Positions 28,424-37,100 of a stretch of DNA of 64,000 nt are shown piece after piece. The notes beneath the pieces were generated by a model, which saw only the letters and a program-made list of their open reading frames with translations, was not told the DNA's origin and did no database searches. The first letter of the stretch is position 1, and every line of letters starts with the position of its first letter. The position numbers and the translations under genes were made by a program. Source of the stretch: Sphingobium sp. MI1205 (GTDB taxonomy: Bacteria; Pseudomonadota; Alphaproteobacteria; Sphingomonadales; Sphingomonadaceae); assembly GCF_001563285.1 (NCBI RefSeq), contig NZ_CP005190.1, forward strand, positions 62,001 to 126,000, read 5' to 3'.

Positions 28424-28876
28424 TCAGACGGCCCAGTTGAGATAGAAGTCCTTGAGCGCATGGGCGTCATGCAGGGCGTTGTGCGGCATCCGGCTGTTGG
28501 ACGCGGCGCTGAACCCCGCGCCGTTGATGAGTTCCAGGCGCAGCCCGTCCAGCCTGATCATCTCGGCCGGGCCGGTCACGAGCAGGGCGCAGAAATGGGC
28601 CAGGTCGTCGGGCCAGTCGGCGATGATCAGCGGATCGCGGTCATGCGCCAGATAGGCCTCCAGATGCTGGGCGGCCTCCACCCGGTTCAACTGATGGTCG
28701 ACGCCCGGCGGCACGAAGCGCAGATAGGGGATCACATTCTTTTCCACCCAGGGGTGGATTTCGGCCGGCAGGGGCAGGGAGACGTAGAAATCCTGGTCCC
28801 CGATTTCGGGGACGAGCGCCAGGCTGATGAGGTCGCCGCCGAAGCCGTTGAATTCTGTATCGAGGAAATATCGCAT
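28424..28876 (-). CDS. 3'-5' exoribonuclease domain protein (DEDD type)
   Basis: The 150-aa protein starts MRYFLDTEFNGFGGDLISLA, where D6 and E8 are the first acidic pair of the RNase T-like fold. Later acidic residues occur in IIADWPDDLAHF and NALHDAHALKD. It resembles Rv2179c-like exoribonucleases that trim 3' overhangs. The ATG at 28876 is used because the conserved motif begins there; an ATG thirty residues upstream adds a non-conserved Arg-rich segment. Confidence 0.85.
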   Translation of the reverse strand: MRYFLDTEFNGFGGDLISLALVPEIGDQDFYVSLPLPAEIHPWVEKNVIPYLRFVPPGVDHQLNRVEAAQHLEAYLAHDRDPLIIADWPDDLAHFCALLVTGPAEMIRLDGLRLELINGAGFSAASNSRMPHNALHDAHALKDFYLNWAV

Positions 28877-28946
28877 CTCGCTCCTTTGACGCCGCGCCGC
28901 ATTGCCGTAAAGCCCCCGGCGGCGGACCCCGCCGGGAGAAAGTGGC

Positions 28947-29627
28947 ATGCAGGCACGCGAATTCATCGGATCGGCGCAGGTTCCCGGCGGGGAGGAACTG
29001 ACCCTCTATCGGCGGGGCGGGGATTTCATGATCGTGCTCGACCGCAACGAGTTGATGAGCAGCCGGATGAGCGGATCGGAGGAGGCGCTCGCCAATCTCA
29101 GTTGCGAAAGGCTGCGCGGCCGGGCGCGCCCGCATCTGCTGATCGGCGGTTACGGCATGGGTTTCACGCTGCGGGCGGCGCTGGCCGCGCTCGACGGCAC
29201 GGCAACCGTCACCGTGGCGGAACTGGTGCCGGAGATCATCCAATGGGCGCGCGGACCGATGGCGGAACTGGCCGCGGGGTGCCTGGACGATCCGCGCGTG
29301 CGCCTGGTCCAGGCGGACGTGGCCGATGTGATCGGCGCGGCGCGGGGGCTGTACGACGCCATATTGCTGGACGTCGACAACGGGCCGGACGGGCTGGTGC
29401 GCCAGGCGAACGACCGCCTCTATTCGGCGCAGGGGATCGCGGCGGCCATCGCCGCGCTCAGGCCCGGCGGCATATTGGCGATCTGGTCCGCCGCGCCCGA
29501 CGCGAGCTTCGCCCGCCGCCTGTCCCGCGCCGGCCTGGCCGTGGAGGAGGTCGCCGTGCGCGCCCGCAGCAACGGCAAGGGGCCAAGGCACGTCATCTGG
29601 TTTGCCGCGAAAAGAGCGTCCCGATAG
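28947..29627 (+). CDS. Spermidine-synthase-like methyltransferase-fold protein
   Basis: The 226-aa protein has the Rossmann-fold segments HLLIGGYGMGFTLRAALAAL (nucleotide loop), VTVAELVPEIIQWARGPMAE and YDAILLDVDNGPDGLVRQ. These match the SpeE-like superfamily without an obvious putrescine-site signature. The first 30 residues form a short N-terminal beta domain. Substrate is unknown. It is divergent from the exoribonuclease gene. Confidence 0.85.
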   Translation: MQAREFIGSAQVPGGEELTLYRRGGDFMIVLDRNELMSSRMSGSEEALANLSCERLRGRARPHLLIGGYGMGFTLRAALAALDGTATVTVAELVPEIIQWARGPMAELAAGCLDDPRVRLVQADVADVIGAARGLYDAILLDVDNGPDGLVRQANDRLYSAQGIAAAIAALRPGGILAIWSAAPDASFARRLSRAGLAVEEVAVRARSNGKGPRHVIWFAAKRASR

Positions 29628-29694
29628 CGGGCGCGGCGTCCGGATTGCGGCTCCAACGGACGTTCGGCTTCGGCCATCCCGCCCCGTCGGTCGT

Positions 29695-29895
29695 TCATGG
29701 GGAATTGTTCGCGCCGGGCGCATTGGGCGGCATGGCGCCCGATCCGCTGGTCGGCGGCGGAACGGCCGCGCCATTGCCCGGCGCGTCGTCCGCCCGGTTG
29801 ATGGCCGCGCCGTCGAGGGCGTTCCGGTCGGAAGCCGGCTCGCCCGAACAGGCGGCGGCGAGCAGGCTGCCCGCCACCAGGAACATGCGGATCAT
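29695..29895 (-). CDS. small lipoprotein, 66 aa
   Basis: The protein begins MIRMFLVAGSLLAAACSGEP, a signal peptide with lipobox LAAC, so Cys is the expected lipidation site. The mature part is Ala/Pro/Asn-rich and low in complexity. A GGAGGA site precedes the ATG at 29895. Function unknown; membrane-anchored in the periplasm. Confidence 0.75.
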   Translation of the reverse strand: MIRMFLVAGSLLAAACSGEPASDRNALDGAAINRADDAPGNGAAVPPPTSGSGAMPPNAPGANNSP

Positions 29896-29969
29896 CTTTT
29901 CCTCCTCCACAAGCATGCACTACCTTATCGCACGACCGGCCTTCGCGAGATGGCGAGCCGCAATGGCGC

Positions 29970-30146
29970 CTAATCCGCGGGGCGCATCGGTTCTCCCTCC
30001 GGCGGCATGGCGCCCTTGGGCGTGCGCGATGCGGGGTCGGGCGCCTCGATGCTGGAATGGACCATCAGGCCGACGATGGCGGCAAGGATCAACAGCATCG
30101 CCGCCAGCAGCAGGCAAAGGCCGAGCCTTCTTGGCCGCCCGTTCAC
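29970..30146 (-). CDS. small single-span membrane protein, 58 aa
   Basis: The frame starts with GTG at 30146 and reads VNGRPRRLGLCLLLAAMLLI, then LAAIVGLMVHSS and a polar tail with PPEGEPMRPAD. One hydrophobic helix follows three Arg residues, so an N-in topology is likely. The GTG overlaps the stop of the upstream small gene (GTGA), so translation should be coupled. I do not recognise the family. Confidence 0.55.
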   Translation of the reverse strand: MNGRPRRLGLCLLLAAMLLILAAIVGLMVHSSIEAPDPASRTPKGAMPPEGEPMRPAD

Positions 30147-30316
30147 CGCTTGCCATCGGCGCGCGGGTCCGGCCGTGCCGGCAGCTCGTCCAGCTTGGCC
30201 AGCAGATCCTTGAACAGGTCGTCATCCCTGATGGGAAAGTGCCGGCGGAATCCCTGGCCCAGAAGCTCAAGATCCCTCGCGGTCAGCAGGCCAATGGAAA
30301 CGATCTTGTCCGACAC
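30143..30316 (-). CDS. small conserved-looking cytosolic protein, 57 aa
   Basis: With the GTG start at 30316, preceded by AAGGAGG at six bases, it reads MSDKIVSIGLLTARDLELLG then QGFRRHFPIRDDDLFKDLLA. Similar alphaproteobacterial hypotheticals share the LLT-x-x-DL and DDxLF-x-DLL pattern. Function is unknown. An ATG 22 codons upstream lacks a ribosome site. It overlaps the small membrane protein gene by 4 bases. Confidence 0.65.
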   Translation of the reverse strand: MSDKIVSIGLLTARDLELLGQGFRRHFPIRDDDLFKDLLAKLDELPARPDPRADGKR

Positions 30317-30441
30317 GGCATCCTCCTTGCGGCAGGGAACTGCGGGGGAGCGCGCAAGTGCCAAGGATTCCGCCTCCGACATGAAATCTCTCGCCTGGGG
30401 CCATTTCCGACGCGGCGGCCATGACGGAGCGGACGTCCCGG

Positions 30442-31092
30442 CTATGGAAGCGGCGCGACCGGGGACGCGCGCCTGCCGGCGCTTTGCCGCAAGGCCTGGA
30501 GGTGGGCCTCGATCACCTTCGCGGCCAGTTGGTCGAGCGACCGGCCCAGCATCAGCCGGCCGGAAAGATGCAGCATCGTCATTCCGTGCAGGCTCGCCCA
30601 GATCCAGTGCGCCTGCTCCAGAACCTCGTCCCGGTCCGCGTCGGGCATCAGTTGCCTGACCAGCCCGGTCAGCAGGGTCCAGGACGCGGCGTCGCTCGAC
30701 CCCTCCGGCCTGGCGGCCGTTTCCTGCTTGTCGGTTTCGAACAGCAGGCGGAATTCATGTTCCCGGTCGAGCGCAAAGCGCACATAGGCGTCGCAGGCGC
30801 GCCGGAACCGATCCTCCGCGCCGGAAATGCCGGCCGTCGCACGGTCGAGACAGGCCGCGAATTGCCGCCACACCTCCTCGCGCACATCGGCGATCAGGGC
30901 ATGCTTGTCGGGATAGTAGCGATAGGCGGTCATGGCGCTGGCCCCGACCGCCGCCGCAAGGCCGCGCATGGACAGGGTCGACAGGCTGCCGGCCCGGATC
31001 ATGGCGTGGGCCGCGTTTCGAAAGATCGCCTGGGAGGAGGCGAACGCCTCCCCCCCCTGCCAGCGCGGGTGGCGCCCATCCCCGGCGGTCAT
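30442..31092 (-). CDS. TetR-family transcriptional regulator
   Basis: The 216-aa protein has an N-terminal helix-turn-helix (AHAMIRAGSLSTLSMRGLAA and AAVGASAMTAYRYYPDKHAL) and a ligand domain containing FALDREHEFRLLFETDKQ. Its ATG overlaps the LytTR gene stop by 4 bases (31089-31092), so the two regulators are made together. It may control the adjacent RND efflux operon or the LytTR gene; this is position-based inference. Confidence 0.9.
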   Translation of the reverse strand: MTAGDGRHPRWQGGEAFASSQAIFRNAAHAMIRAGSLSTLSMRGLAAAVGASAMTAYRYYPDKHALIADVREEVWRQFAACLDRATAGISGAEDRFRRACDAYVRFALDREHEFRLLFETDKQETAARPEGSSDAASWTLLTGLVRQLMPDADRDEVLEQAHWIWASLHGMTMLHLSGRLMLGRSLDQLAAKVIEAHLQALRQSAGRRASPVAPLP

Positions 31093-31928
31093 GCCGCGAC
31101 CGTGCCGTGGGTCGGACCCCAGAGCCTTTTCGCAAGCGCGAGATAGGGTTGCGACACCGGCACGGTCAGGCCGTTGCGCAATTGCAGCCGCGCCGTGCGG
31201 CCGAAACGGTCGATCCGGACGACCGCGCTTCGCGACACCCACCAGGACCGATGGACCCGCTGGCCCTCCATGGCCGACAGGCTGTCCAGCGCGTCGGCGA
31301 AGCGCATGAGGATGAGGGCGTTGCCCAGGGTCGTGTGCACGCGGACATAATGATCCTCATTGCCCAGGCATATGACGTCCCGCCCCAGTTCGGGCGGCAA
31401 CCGTTCGAACAGGAGGCCGTCCGTCGCGGGAGCGCGCCGGGACGCGGCCTCTGCCGGCGGGTTCGGGATCGGCGGCGCCGCCGCTTCGACGGACCGTCCC
31501 GCCGGGAAGGGCGCGGAAGACAGTTTTTCCCAGAGGAACAGATAGGCCCCGCCGATGATCCATATCGCCAGGATCAGTTCGAACACTTCGCTGGGAACCG
31601 GGGTCCACGTCCCCTCCGACATCGAGGCGGCGGCGGTGACGAAGAACATCGGCACGGAGGTGATCGCCGTTCCCAGCGCCACGCGATGGACCATGGAACC
31701 GGCGGCGAGCGGGGGCCAGGCCCGCAGAAGAGGCATCGTCACGGCGGCCAGCCCATATTGGACGAGGAAGATGACGGTCCAATAGCCGACCCGCGCGAAC
31801 GGTTCGAAATCATGGGAACCGAAGGCGCCGAGCCAGGCGAGCGTGGCCGCGAACAACAGCGCGATTCCCGCCAGCAGGCCGTGCCGCTTCGCCCAATCCT
31901 CGACATGCAATTTCGCGAAATCGTGCAT
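31089..31928 (-). CDS. Membrane-bound LytTR-type transcriptional regulator
   Basis: The 279-aa protein has about four N-terminal membrane helices (GLLAGIALLFAATLAWLGAF, YWTVIFLVQYGLAAVTMPLL, a third around ALGTAITSVPMFFVTAAAS, and ILAIWIIGGAYLFLWEKL). A linker and a C-terminal LytTR DNA-binding domain follow (DVICLGNEDHYVRVHTTLGN, VHRSWWVSRSAVVRIDR, LTVPVSQPYLALAKRL). There is no receiver domain, so it likely senses a membrane or lipid-soluble signal directly. It is divergent from the MipA/OmpV gene. Confidence 0.9.
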   Translation of the reverse strand: MHDFAKLHVEDWAKRHGLLAGIALLFAATLAWLGAFGSHDFEPFARVGYWTVIFLVQYGLAAVTMPLLRAWPPLAAGSMVHRVALGTAITSVPMFFVTAAASMSEGTWTPVPSEVFELILAIWIIGGAYLFLWEKLSSAPFPAGRSVEAAAPPIPNPPAEAASRRAPATDGLLFERLPPELGRDVICLGNEDHYVRVHTTLGNALILMRFADALDSLSAMEGQRVHRSWWVSRSAVVRIDRFGRTARLQLRNGLTVPVSQPYLALAKRLWGPTHGTVAA

Positions 31929-31950
31929 CGTGAATGTCCATTTGCCGTGC

Positions 31951-31980
31951 GTACAGTGTAAATTTACGAAGTAAATTGTG
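31951..31980. promoter_or_regulatory. candidate operator between lytTR and mipA-like genes
   Basis: The perfect 10-bp palindrome GTAAATTTAC (31958-31967) is followed 4 bases on by a direct half repeat GTAAATT. It lies in the only AT-rich patch of the 143-base divergent region, a plausible site for the LytTR or TetR protein. Confidence 0.4.
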
Positions 31981-32071
31981 CAAGTGCGAATATCGCTTTG
32001 CCCGCAAATCCTTCCCCCCATTAGCCGGGTGGGGCACCGGCGGCATCGTGCCGTCGCCCTGGAGATTGCGC

Positions 32072-32917
32072 ATGAAACGACTTGTCATCCGGCCCCTCCT
32101 GGCCCTGTTCACCATCGCCTCCGCCCCCGCGGCCGCGCAGGAGGCGCTCGGCGATACGGCGGAGAGCGGCCGCAAGATGGAGGACGGGCGGGAAGGGAAT
32201 GGGCCTACGGGCTTCATCGCGCTCGGCCCCGGCGCCACGCCCGCCTATGACGGCGCCAAAAGCTATCAGCTCATTCCCTTCGGCATAGCCGACCTGCGCT
32301 GGAAGGGGATGGAGTTCGAACTGCGCGGGCTGCGCGCCCGCCTAGACCTGCTGGGCGACAGCCCGGTGCAGTTCGGCCCGGCGATCAACCTGCGGTTCAA
32401 GCGCAACAGTTCGAGCGACGGCGACGGACGAGTGAAGCTGCTGGACGATGTGGGACAGGCTGTCGAGCTGGGCGGGTTCGTCGGCTATCGCTTCGGCGGC
32501 GATGAAAAGGGGCAGGGGGAGGTCGCCGTCGACCTGACCGTGCTCAAGGACGTCAATGACGGCCATGACGGCCTGGTGGCGACCGCGCAGCTTTCCTACG
32601 CGGCCTATCGCGGCGGTCGGGTTTTCGTGAATGTCGACGCGCAGGCCAATTATGGCGACGGCAAATATATGCGCAGCTATTTCGGCGTCACGGCGGAGGA
32701 GTCGCTGCGGTCCGGCCTTGCCGCCTATCGGCCCGGCGGCGGCCTTCGCGACGTCGGCGCGGGCGCGACCCTGGGCTATCGGCTCAGTCGGCGCTGGGGG
32801 CTGATCGCGCGGGCCGGCGCCAACCGTTATCTTGGAGACGCCGGCGACAGCCCGATCGTCGAGGAGGGATCGAAGGTGCAGGCCATTGCCGGCCTCGCCC
32901 TCTCCTTCAGCTTCTGA
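32072..32917 (+). CDS. MipA/OmpV family outer membrane protein
   Basis: The 281-aa precursor has a signal peptide (MKRLVIRPLLALFTIASAPA) and the MipA pattern: GPGATPAYDGAKSYQLIPFG, then GAGATLGYRLSRRWGLIARA, ending GLALSFSF with terminal Phe. This is a beta-barrel that in E. coli scaffolds murein enzymes; in other bacteria members are induced by stress. It precedes the RND efflux operon by 46 bases and may be co-transcribed. Confidence 0.88.
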   Translation: MKRLVIRPLLALFTIASAPAAAQEALGDTAESGRKMEDGREGNGPTGFIALGPGATPAYDGAKSYQLIPFGIADLRWKGMEFELRGLRARLDLLGDSPVQFGPAINLRFKRNSSSDGDGRVKLLDDVGQAVELGGFVGYRFGGDEKGQGEVAVDLTVLKDVNDGHDGLVATAQLSYAAYRGGRVFVNVDAQANYGDGKYMRSYFGVTAEESLRSGLAAYRPGGGLRDVGAGATLGYRLSRRWGLIARAGANRYLGDAGDSPIVEEGSKVQAIAGLALSFSF

Positions 32918-32963
32918 TCCCTGGGATCGCAAGCGCCGCCTTCATTCCTGCCGAAGTGGCCCG

Positions 32964-34046
32964 ATGACCGATCATTCCCCCGCAGGCCTGCCCGCCATGG
33001 ATGTGCGGGCGGGCCGTCTCATGGCCGTCGCGGCGGCCCTCGCCGCCTTGCTGCTGCCCGGCTGCGGCGCGGCGCGGCGCGACGAGGCGGAACCGGGCCC
33101 CACGGCCGTCCGCGTCGCTCTCGCCGCGCCGGCTTCCGCGCGACAGGGGGTCAGCGCCTCCGGCACGGCGGCCTATGAGCGGCAATCCACCCTGTCCTTT
33201 CGCGTCGGCGGCGTGATTTCCCGCCTGTCGGTCGACATTGGGAGCCGCATCCGCGTGGGTCAGCCGCTGGCCCGGATCGCCGGCACCGACATCCAGCAAC
33301 AGCTCGCTTCGCGGGATGCGGAGCTGGCCCGCGCCACGCGCACCCTGGCGCGGCTGGAGGCGCTCGCGCAGAGCGGGTCGGTCGCGTCGGCGGCGGTTCA
33401 GGACCAGCGCGACACGGTGGAACAGGCGAGGGCGGCGGCGGCGGCGGCGCGTTACGACCAGCAATCGGCAACGCTCGTCTCGCCCTTTTCCGGCGTGGTG
33501 CTGGAACGCCTGTCGCAGCTTGGCGAAACGGTCGGCGCGGGACAGGCGATCCTGCGGGTCGCGGACTATGACAGCCCGCTCGTCATCAGGGTGCCGCTGG
33601 CGGAACGGGATGCCGAGGGCATCGCCATCGGCACGCCTGCCGAAGTCCGTTTCGAAGGGCGGCAGGCGCTGCCCGGACGGGTCGCGAAAAGCCAGCCGCT
33701 GGTCGACGGCGCGACGGGCACGCGCATGGTCGAGGTCCGGTTGCCGCCGGGCGGCCATGGGCAAAGCGGCGCCATCGCCTCCGTCCGGTTCCCGTCCTCC
33801 GCCGCCCCCGCGCAACCTTCGCTGGCGGCCGTCCCCGCCGAAGCCTTCGTCCCCCGATCGGGCCGGGAGGGGGGCGTCTTCACCGTCGGCGCGAACGGCC
33901 GGGCCAGGTTCGTCCGCCTGCGGCTGGTCCGGTTCGAGGCCGACGATGCGGTCGTGGCCGGCCTGTCCCCCGGCACGCGCGTCGTCACGGCGGGAGCGGG
34001 CTATCTGAAAGACGGCGATCCTGTCCTTGTGGCGGGCGGGAACTGA
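32964..34046 (+). CDS. RND efflux periplasmic adaptor (membrane fusion protein)
   Basis: The 360-aa lipoprotein-like adaptor has a hydrophobic N-terminus with the lipobox-like LLLPGCG. It has the biotinyl-lipoyl-like halves (VGGVISRLSVDIGSRIRVGQ and ATLVSPFSGVVLERLSQLGE) separated by an alpha-hairpin of Ala-rich coiled coil. It joins the inner membrane pump to the outer membrane channel. The pump gene starts three bases after its stop. Confidence 0.92.
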   Translation: MTDHSPAGLPAMDVRAGRLMAVAAALAALLLPGCGAARRDEAEPGPTAVRVALAAPASARQGVSASGTAAYERQSTLSFRVGGVISRLSVDIGSRIRVGQPLARIAGTDIQQQLASRDAELARATRTLARLEALAQSGSVASAAVQDQRDTVEQARAAAAAARYDQQSATLVSPFSGVVLERLSQLGETVGAGQAILRVADYDSPLVIRVPLAERDAEGIAIGTPAEVRFEGRQALPGRVAKSQPLVDGATGTRMVEVRLPPGGHGQSGAIASVRFPSSAAPAQPSLAAVPAEAFVPRSGREGGVFTVGANGRARFVRLRLVRFEADDAVVAGLSPGTRVVTAGAGYLKDGDPVLVAGGN

Positions 34047-34049
34047 GAG

Positions 34050-37000
34050 ATGGGCTTCAACCCCGCCGCCTTCCTCATCCGGCGCAGCCGCCTGACCCTG
34101 GTCCTGACAGGCCTGGCGCTGGCGGTCGGGATTGCCTCCTGGATCAGCGTCGCGCGGTCCGAAGACCCCCAATTCCCGGTTCCGGGCATGAGCATCCGCA
34201 TCGCGATGCCGGGGGCCACGCCCGCCGATCTGGAGCAGCTGGTGATCAAGCCGGTCGAAAATGCCCTCTACGGCATTGACGACCTGAAGGACGTGCAGGC
34301 CAGCGCGACCGACGGCGCGGCGACGATCCAGGCCGAATTCGACTGGTCCAGCAGCGCCGAGCGCAAATATGAGGAGGTCGTCCGCGAGGTCACGGCCCTG
34401 CGGCCGACGCTGCCCGACGGCGTCACGCGGCTGGACGTCGTCCGCAACCGGACCAGCGAGACGGCGATCTTCCAGGCCGCCCTGGTCAGCGACCGGCTGC
34501 CGATGCGGCGGCTGGAGAAATTCGCCGACGACATGGTGGAGGATATTGCCCGCATCCCCGGCGTGCGCCGGGCGGAATATTGGGGCGCGCCGCCGATGGA
34601 GGTGCGCGTCGCGATCGATCCGGGCCGCCTCGCCGAACTGCGCCTGCCCGCCTCGCTGGTCGTCGACGCGCTGAAGCGGGCCAGCGACGAGGCGCCCGTC
34701 GGATCGGTCAATGCGGGGCAGCGCCGCCTGATCGTCCGGACCGGCGGCGCCTTTCGCTCGCTCGACGATGTGCGGCGGGTTCCGGTCCTTTCCCGCGAGG
34801 GGGCGGTGGCGCGCATAGGCGACCTGGCGCGGGTCGAATGGGCGAGCGGGGAGCCGGAGCATGTCGTCCGCTTCAACGGCCGGCGCGCCCTGCTGCTTAC
34901 CGCCACGGCCAAGGAGGGCGTGGACATCGGCGTCCTGACCCAGGCGATCCGGACGGAACTGGCCTGTTTCGAGCGGATGGTCCCCGGCGGCGTCAAGCTC
35001 GAATATGGCTTCTTCCAGGCCAGCAATGTGGAGCGGCGGCTGAACGGCCTCTACCGGGATTTCCTGCTGGCGCTGGCCATCGTCTCCATCACGCTGCTTC
35101 CGCTGGGGCTGCGCGCCGCCGGGGTGGTGATGTTCGCCATCCCGCTGTCGCTGCTTGCCGGCCTTGCCATCCTGCAGGCGCTGGGGTTCGGGCTGAACCA
35201 GCTTTCGATCAGCGGTTTCGTGCTTTCGCTGGGGCTGCTCGTCGACGACAGCGTCGTGGTGGTCGAGAACATCACGCGCCGCCAGCGATCCGGCGAGGAC
35301 CGCGTCACCGCCGCCATGGAGGGTTCGCGGCAGATATTGCTGGCGGTCGCGGGGTGCACGGCCTGCCTGCTGCTCGCCTTCCTGCCGCTGCTGGCGCTGC
35401 CGGAAGGGTCGGGCGCGTTCATCCGCTCCCTTCCCGTCAGCGTGATCGCCACGGTTTCCGCATCCTTCGTCATCGCGCTCACGATCATTCCCTTCGTCGC
35501 CAGCCGGGTGCTGCCCGCACGCGAGGATGAGAAGGGCAATCGCATGCTGGCGATGATCGAGCGGGGCGTCCATCGCTTCTACGCGCCCGTGCTGCATCGC
35601 GCGCTCGACCGGCCCGGGCTGGCGCTGGCGCTGCTGGGCGGGCTCTGCCTGTTCATCGCGCCGCTGATCGCGGCCATCGGGACCAGCCTTTTCCCGCCGG
35701 CCGACACGCCGCAATTCCTGGTCCGCATCGAACTGCCGCAGGGGGCTTCGCTGCCCGCGACCGACGCGGTCCTGCGCCAGGTCGAACGGAGGCTCGCGCG
35801 GGCGCCGGAGGTGGAATGGTTCGCCGCCAATCTGGGCCGGGGCAATCCCCAGATATATTATAATGTCCGCCAGCATGATCCCGACCCTGCCTTCGCGGAG
35901 GTCGCGGTGTCTTTGCGCGACGGCCGGCCCGCCCATTCCGCCCGGCTTCTTTCGGACCTGCGGCGGGAGTTCGCCGCCTTTCCAGGGGCGCGCATCACCG
36001 TCCTGGGCTTCGTTCAGGGTCCGCCGATCGCCGCCCCCATAGAAATCCGCATCGCCGGCGAGGATCTCGCTACCCTGAGCGCCCTTGCCCGGCGGGCGGA
36101 GGCGGCCATGGCCGGCACGCCGGGCATCCGCGACGTCGACAATCCGGTCCGCCAGGACCGCGCCGACCTGGCGCTGGGGATCGACGAGGCGAAGGCGGCT
36201 GCGCTGGGCGTCCCGGCGGGCGCCGCCCGACAGGCCGCCCGGCTGGCGCTGGACGGCGAATTTTCCGGCCGCCTTCGCGATGCGGAAGGGGACGACTATC
36301 CCGTCCGCGTCAGGCTGCCCATGGCGCAGCGCAACAGGGTCGAGGCGCTCGACCGGATCCATGTTCCGTCCGTCGACGGCCGGGCGGTGCCGCTTCGCGC
36401 CCTTGCCGATCCCGGCATGGAAACGGGACCGGCGCGCATCGAACGCCATGATCGCGAACGATCCGTCACCCTGACGGCCTATGTCGGGGCAGGCCATCTG
36501 ACGGGCGCGGTGACGCAAGCCGCGCTCGACCGGGTGCGCGGGGCCGTGCGCCTGCCGGCGGGCTACACCATCGCGCTTGGCGGCGAAGCGGAGGAGCAGG
36601 AAAGCGGCAATGCGGGGATGACGGCGGCGGCGATCGTCGCCTGCCTCGGCATATTGGCCGTGCTGGTCATGGAATTCGGGCGCTTCAGGCTCGTCGCTGT
36701 GGTGGCCAGCATCATACCGCTCGGCCTGCTCGGCGCCGTCCTGGCGCTGTGGCTGACGGGCAATTCGCTGAGCTTCACGGCGATGATCGGCCTGATCGCG
36801 CTGATCGGCATAGAGATAAAGAATTCGATCCTTCTCGTCGATTTCACCGAACAGTTGCGGGGGCAGGGGATCGCCATGCGCGAAGCGATCGAGCAGGCGG
36901 GCGAGATGCGCTTCCTGCCCGTGCTGCTCACCTCCGTCACGGCGATCGGCGGGCTGCTGCCGCTGGCCATGGGCGGATCGGGGCTGTACGGCCCGATGGC

Positions 37001-37100
37001 GGTCGCGATCATCGGCGGCCTGATCGCCTCCACCCTGCTGTCGCGGGTGGCGACGCCGGTCGTCTATCTCCTGCTCGCCCGGACGGGAGAAGCGTCGTGA
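34050..37100 (+). CDS. RND efflux pump permease (AcrB/MMPL superfamily)
   Basis: The 1016-aa proton-driven pump has twelve membrane helices in the usual two-lobed order. The first helix LTLVLTGLALAVGIASWISV is followed by a periplasmic domain, helices around LALAIVSITLLPLGLRAAGV, and the proton-relay helix FVLSLGLLVDDSVVVVENIT with its two Asp. A second periplasmic domain and the last helices end VVYLLLARTGEAS. It belongs to the heavier-substrate drug/solvent type rather than heavy-metal pumps. Substrate unknown. Confidence 0.95.
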   Translation: MGFNPAAFLIRRSRLTLVLTGLALAVGIASWISVARSEDPQFPVPGMSIRIAMPGATPADLEQLVIKPVENALYGIDDLKDVQASATDGAATIQAEFDWSSSAERKYEEVVREVTALRPTLPDGVTRLDVVRNRTSETAIFQAALVSDRLPMRRLEKFADDMVEDIARIPGVRRAEYWGAPPMEVRVAIDPGRLAELRLPASLVVDALKRASDEAPVGSVNAGQRRLIVRTGGAFRSLDDVRRVPVLSREGAVARIGDLARVEWASGEPEHVVRFNGRRALLLTATAKEGVDIGVLTQAIRTELACFERMVPGGVKLEYGFFQASNVERRLNGLYRDFLLALAIVSITLLPLGLRAAGVVMFAIPLSLLAGLAILQALGFGLNQLSISGFVLSLGLLVDDSVVVVENITRRQRSGEDRVTAAMEGSRQILLAVAGCTACLLLAFLPLLALPEGSGAFIRSLPVSVIATVSASFVIALTIIPFVASRVLPAREDEKGNRMLAMIERGVHRFYAPVLHRALDRPGLALALLGGLCLFIAPLIAAIGTSLFPPADTPQFLVRIELPQGASLPATDAVLRQVERRLARAPEVEWFAANLGRGNPQIYYNVRQHDPDPAFAEVAVSLRDGRPAHSARLLSDLRREFAAFPGARITVLGFVQGPPIAAPIEIRIAGEDLATLSALARRAEAAMAGTPGIRDVDNPVRQDRADLALGIDEAKAAALGVPAGAARQAARLALDGEFSGRLRDAEGDDYPVRVRLPMAQRNRVEALDRIHVPSVDGRAVPLRALADPGMETGPARIERHDRERSVTLTAYVGAGHLTGAVTQAALDRVRGAVRLPAGYTIALGGEAEEQESGNAGMTAAAIVACLGILAVLVMEFGRFRLVAVVASIIPLGLLGAVLALWLTGNSLSFTAMIGLIALIGIEIKNSILLVDFTEQLRGQGIAMREAIEQAGEMRFLPVLLTSVTAIGGLLPLAMGGSGLYGPMAVAIIGGLIASTLLSRVATPVVYLLLARTGEAS

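Noticed and set aside
26397..28445. A 682-residue plus-strand frame opposite rluE and roxA
   Set aside because: Shadow of two genes with verified catalytic motifs.
32907..36518. A 1203-residue open frame on the minus strand opposite the RND adaptor and pump genes
   Set aside because: It is an antisense shadow of high-GC coding sequence, with low-complexity Arg/Asp/Gly-rich residues and no domain.
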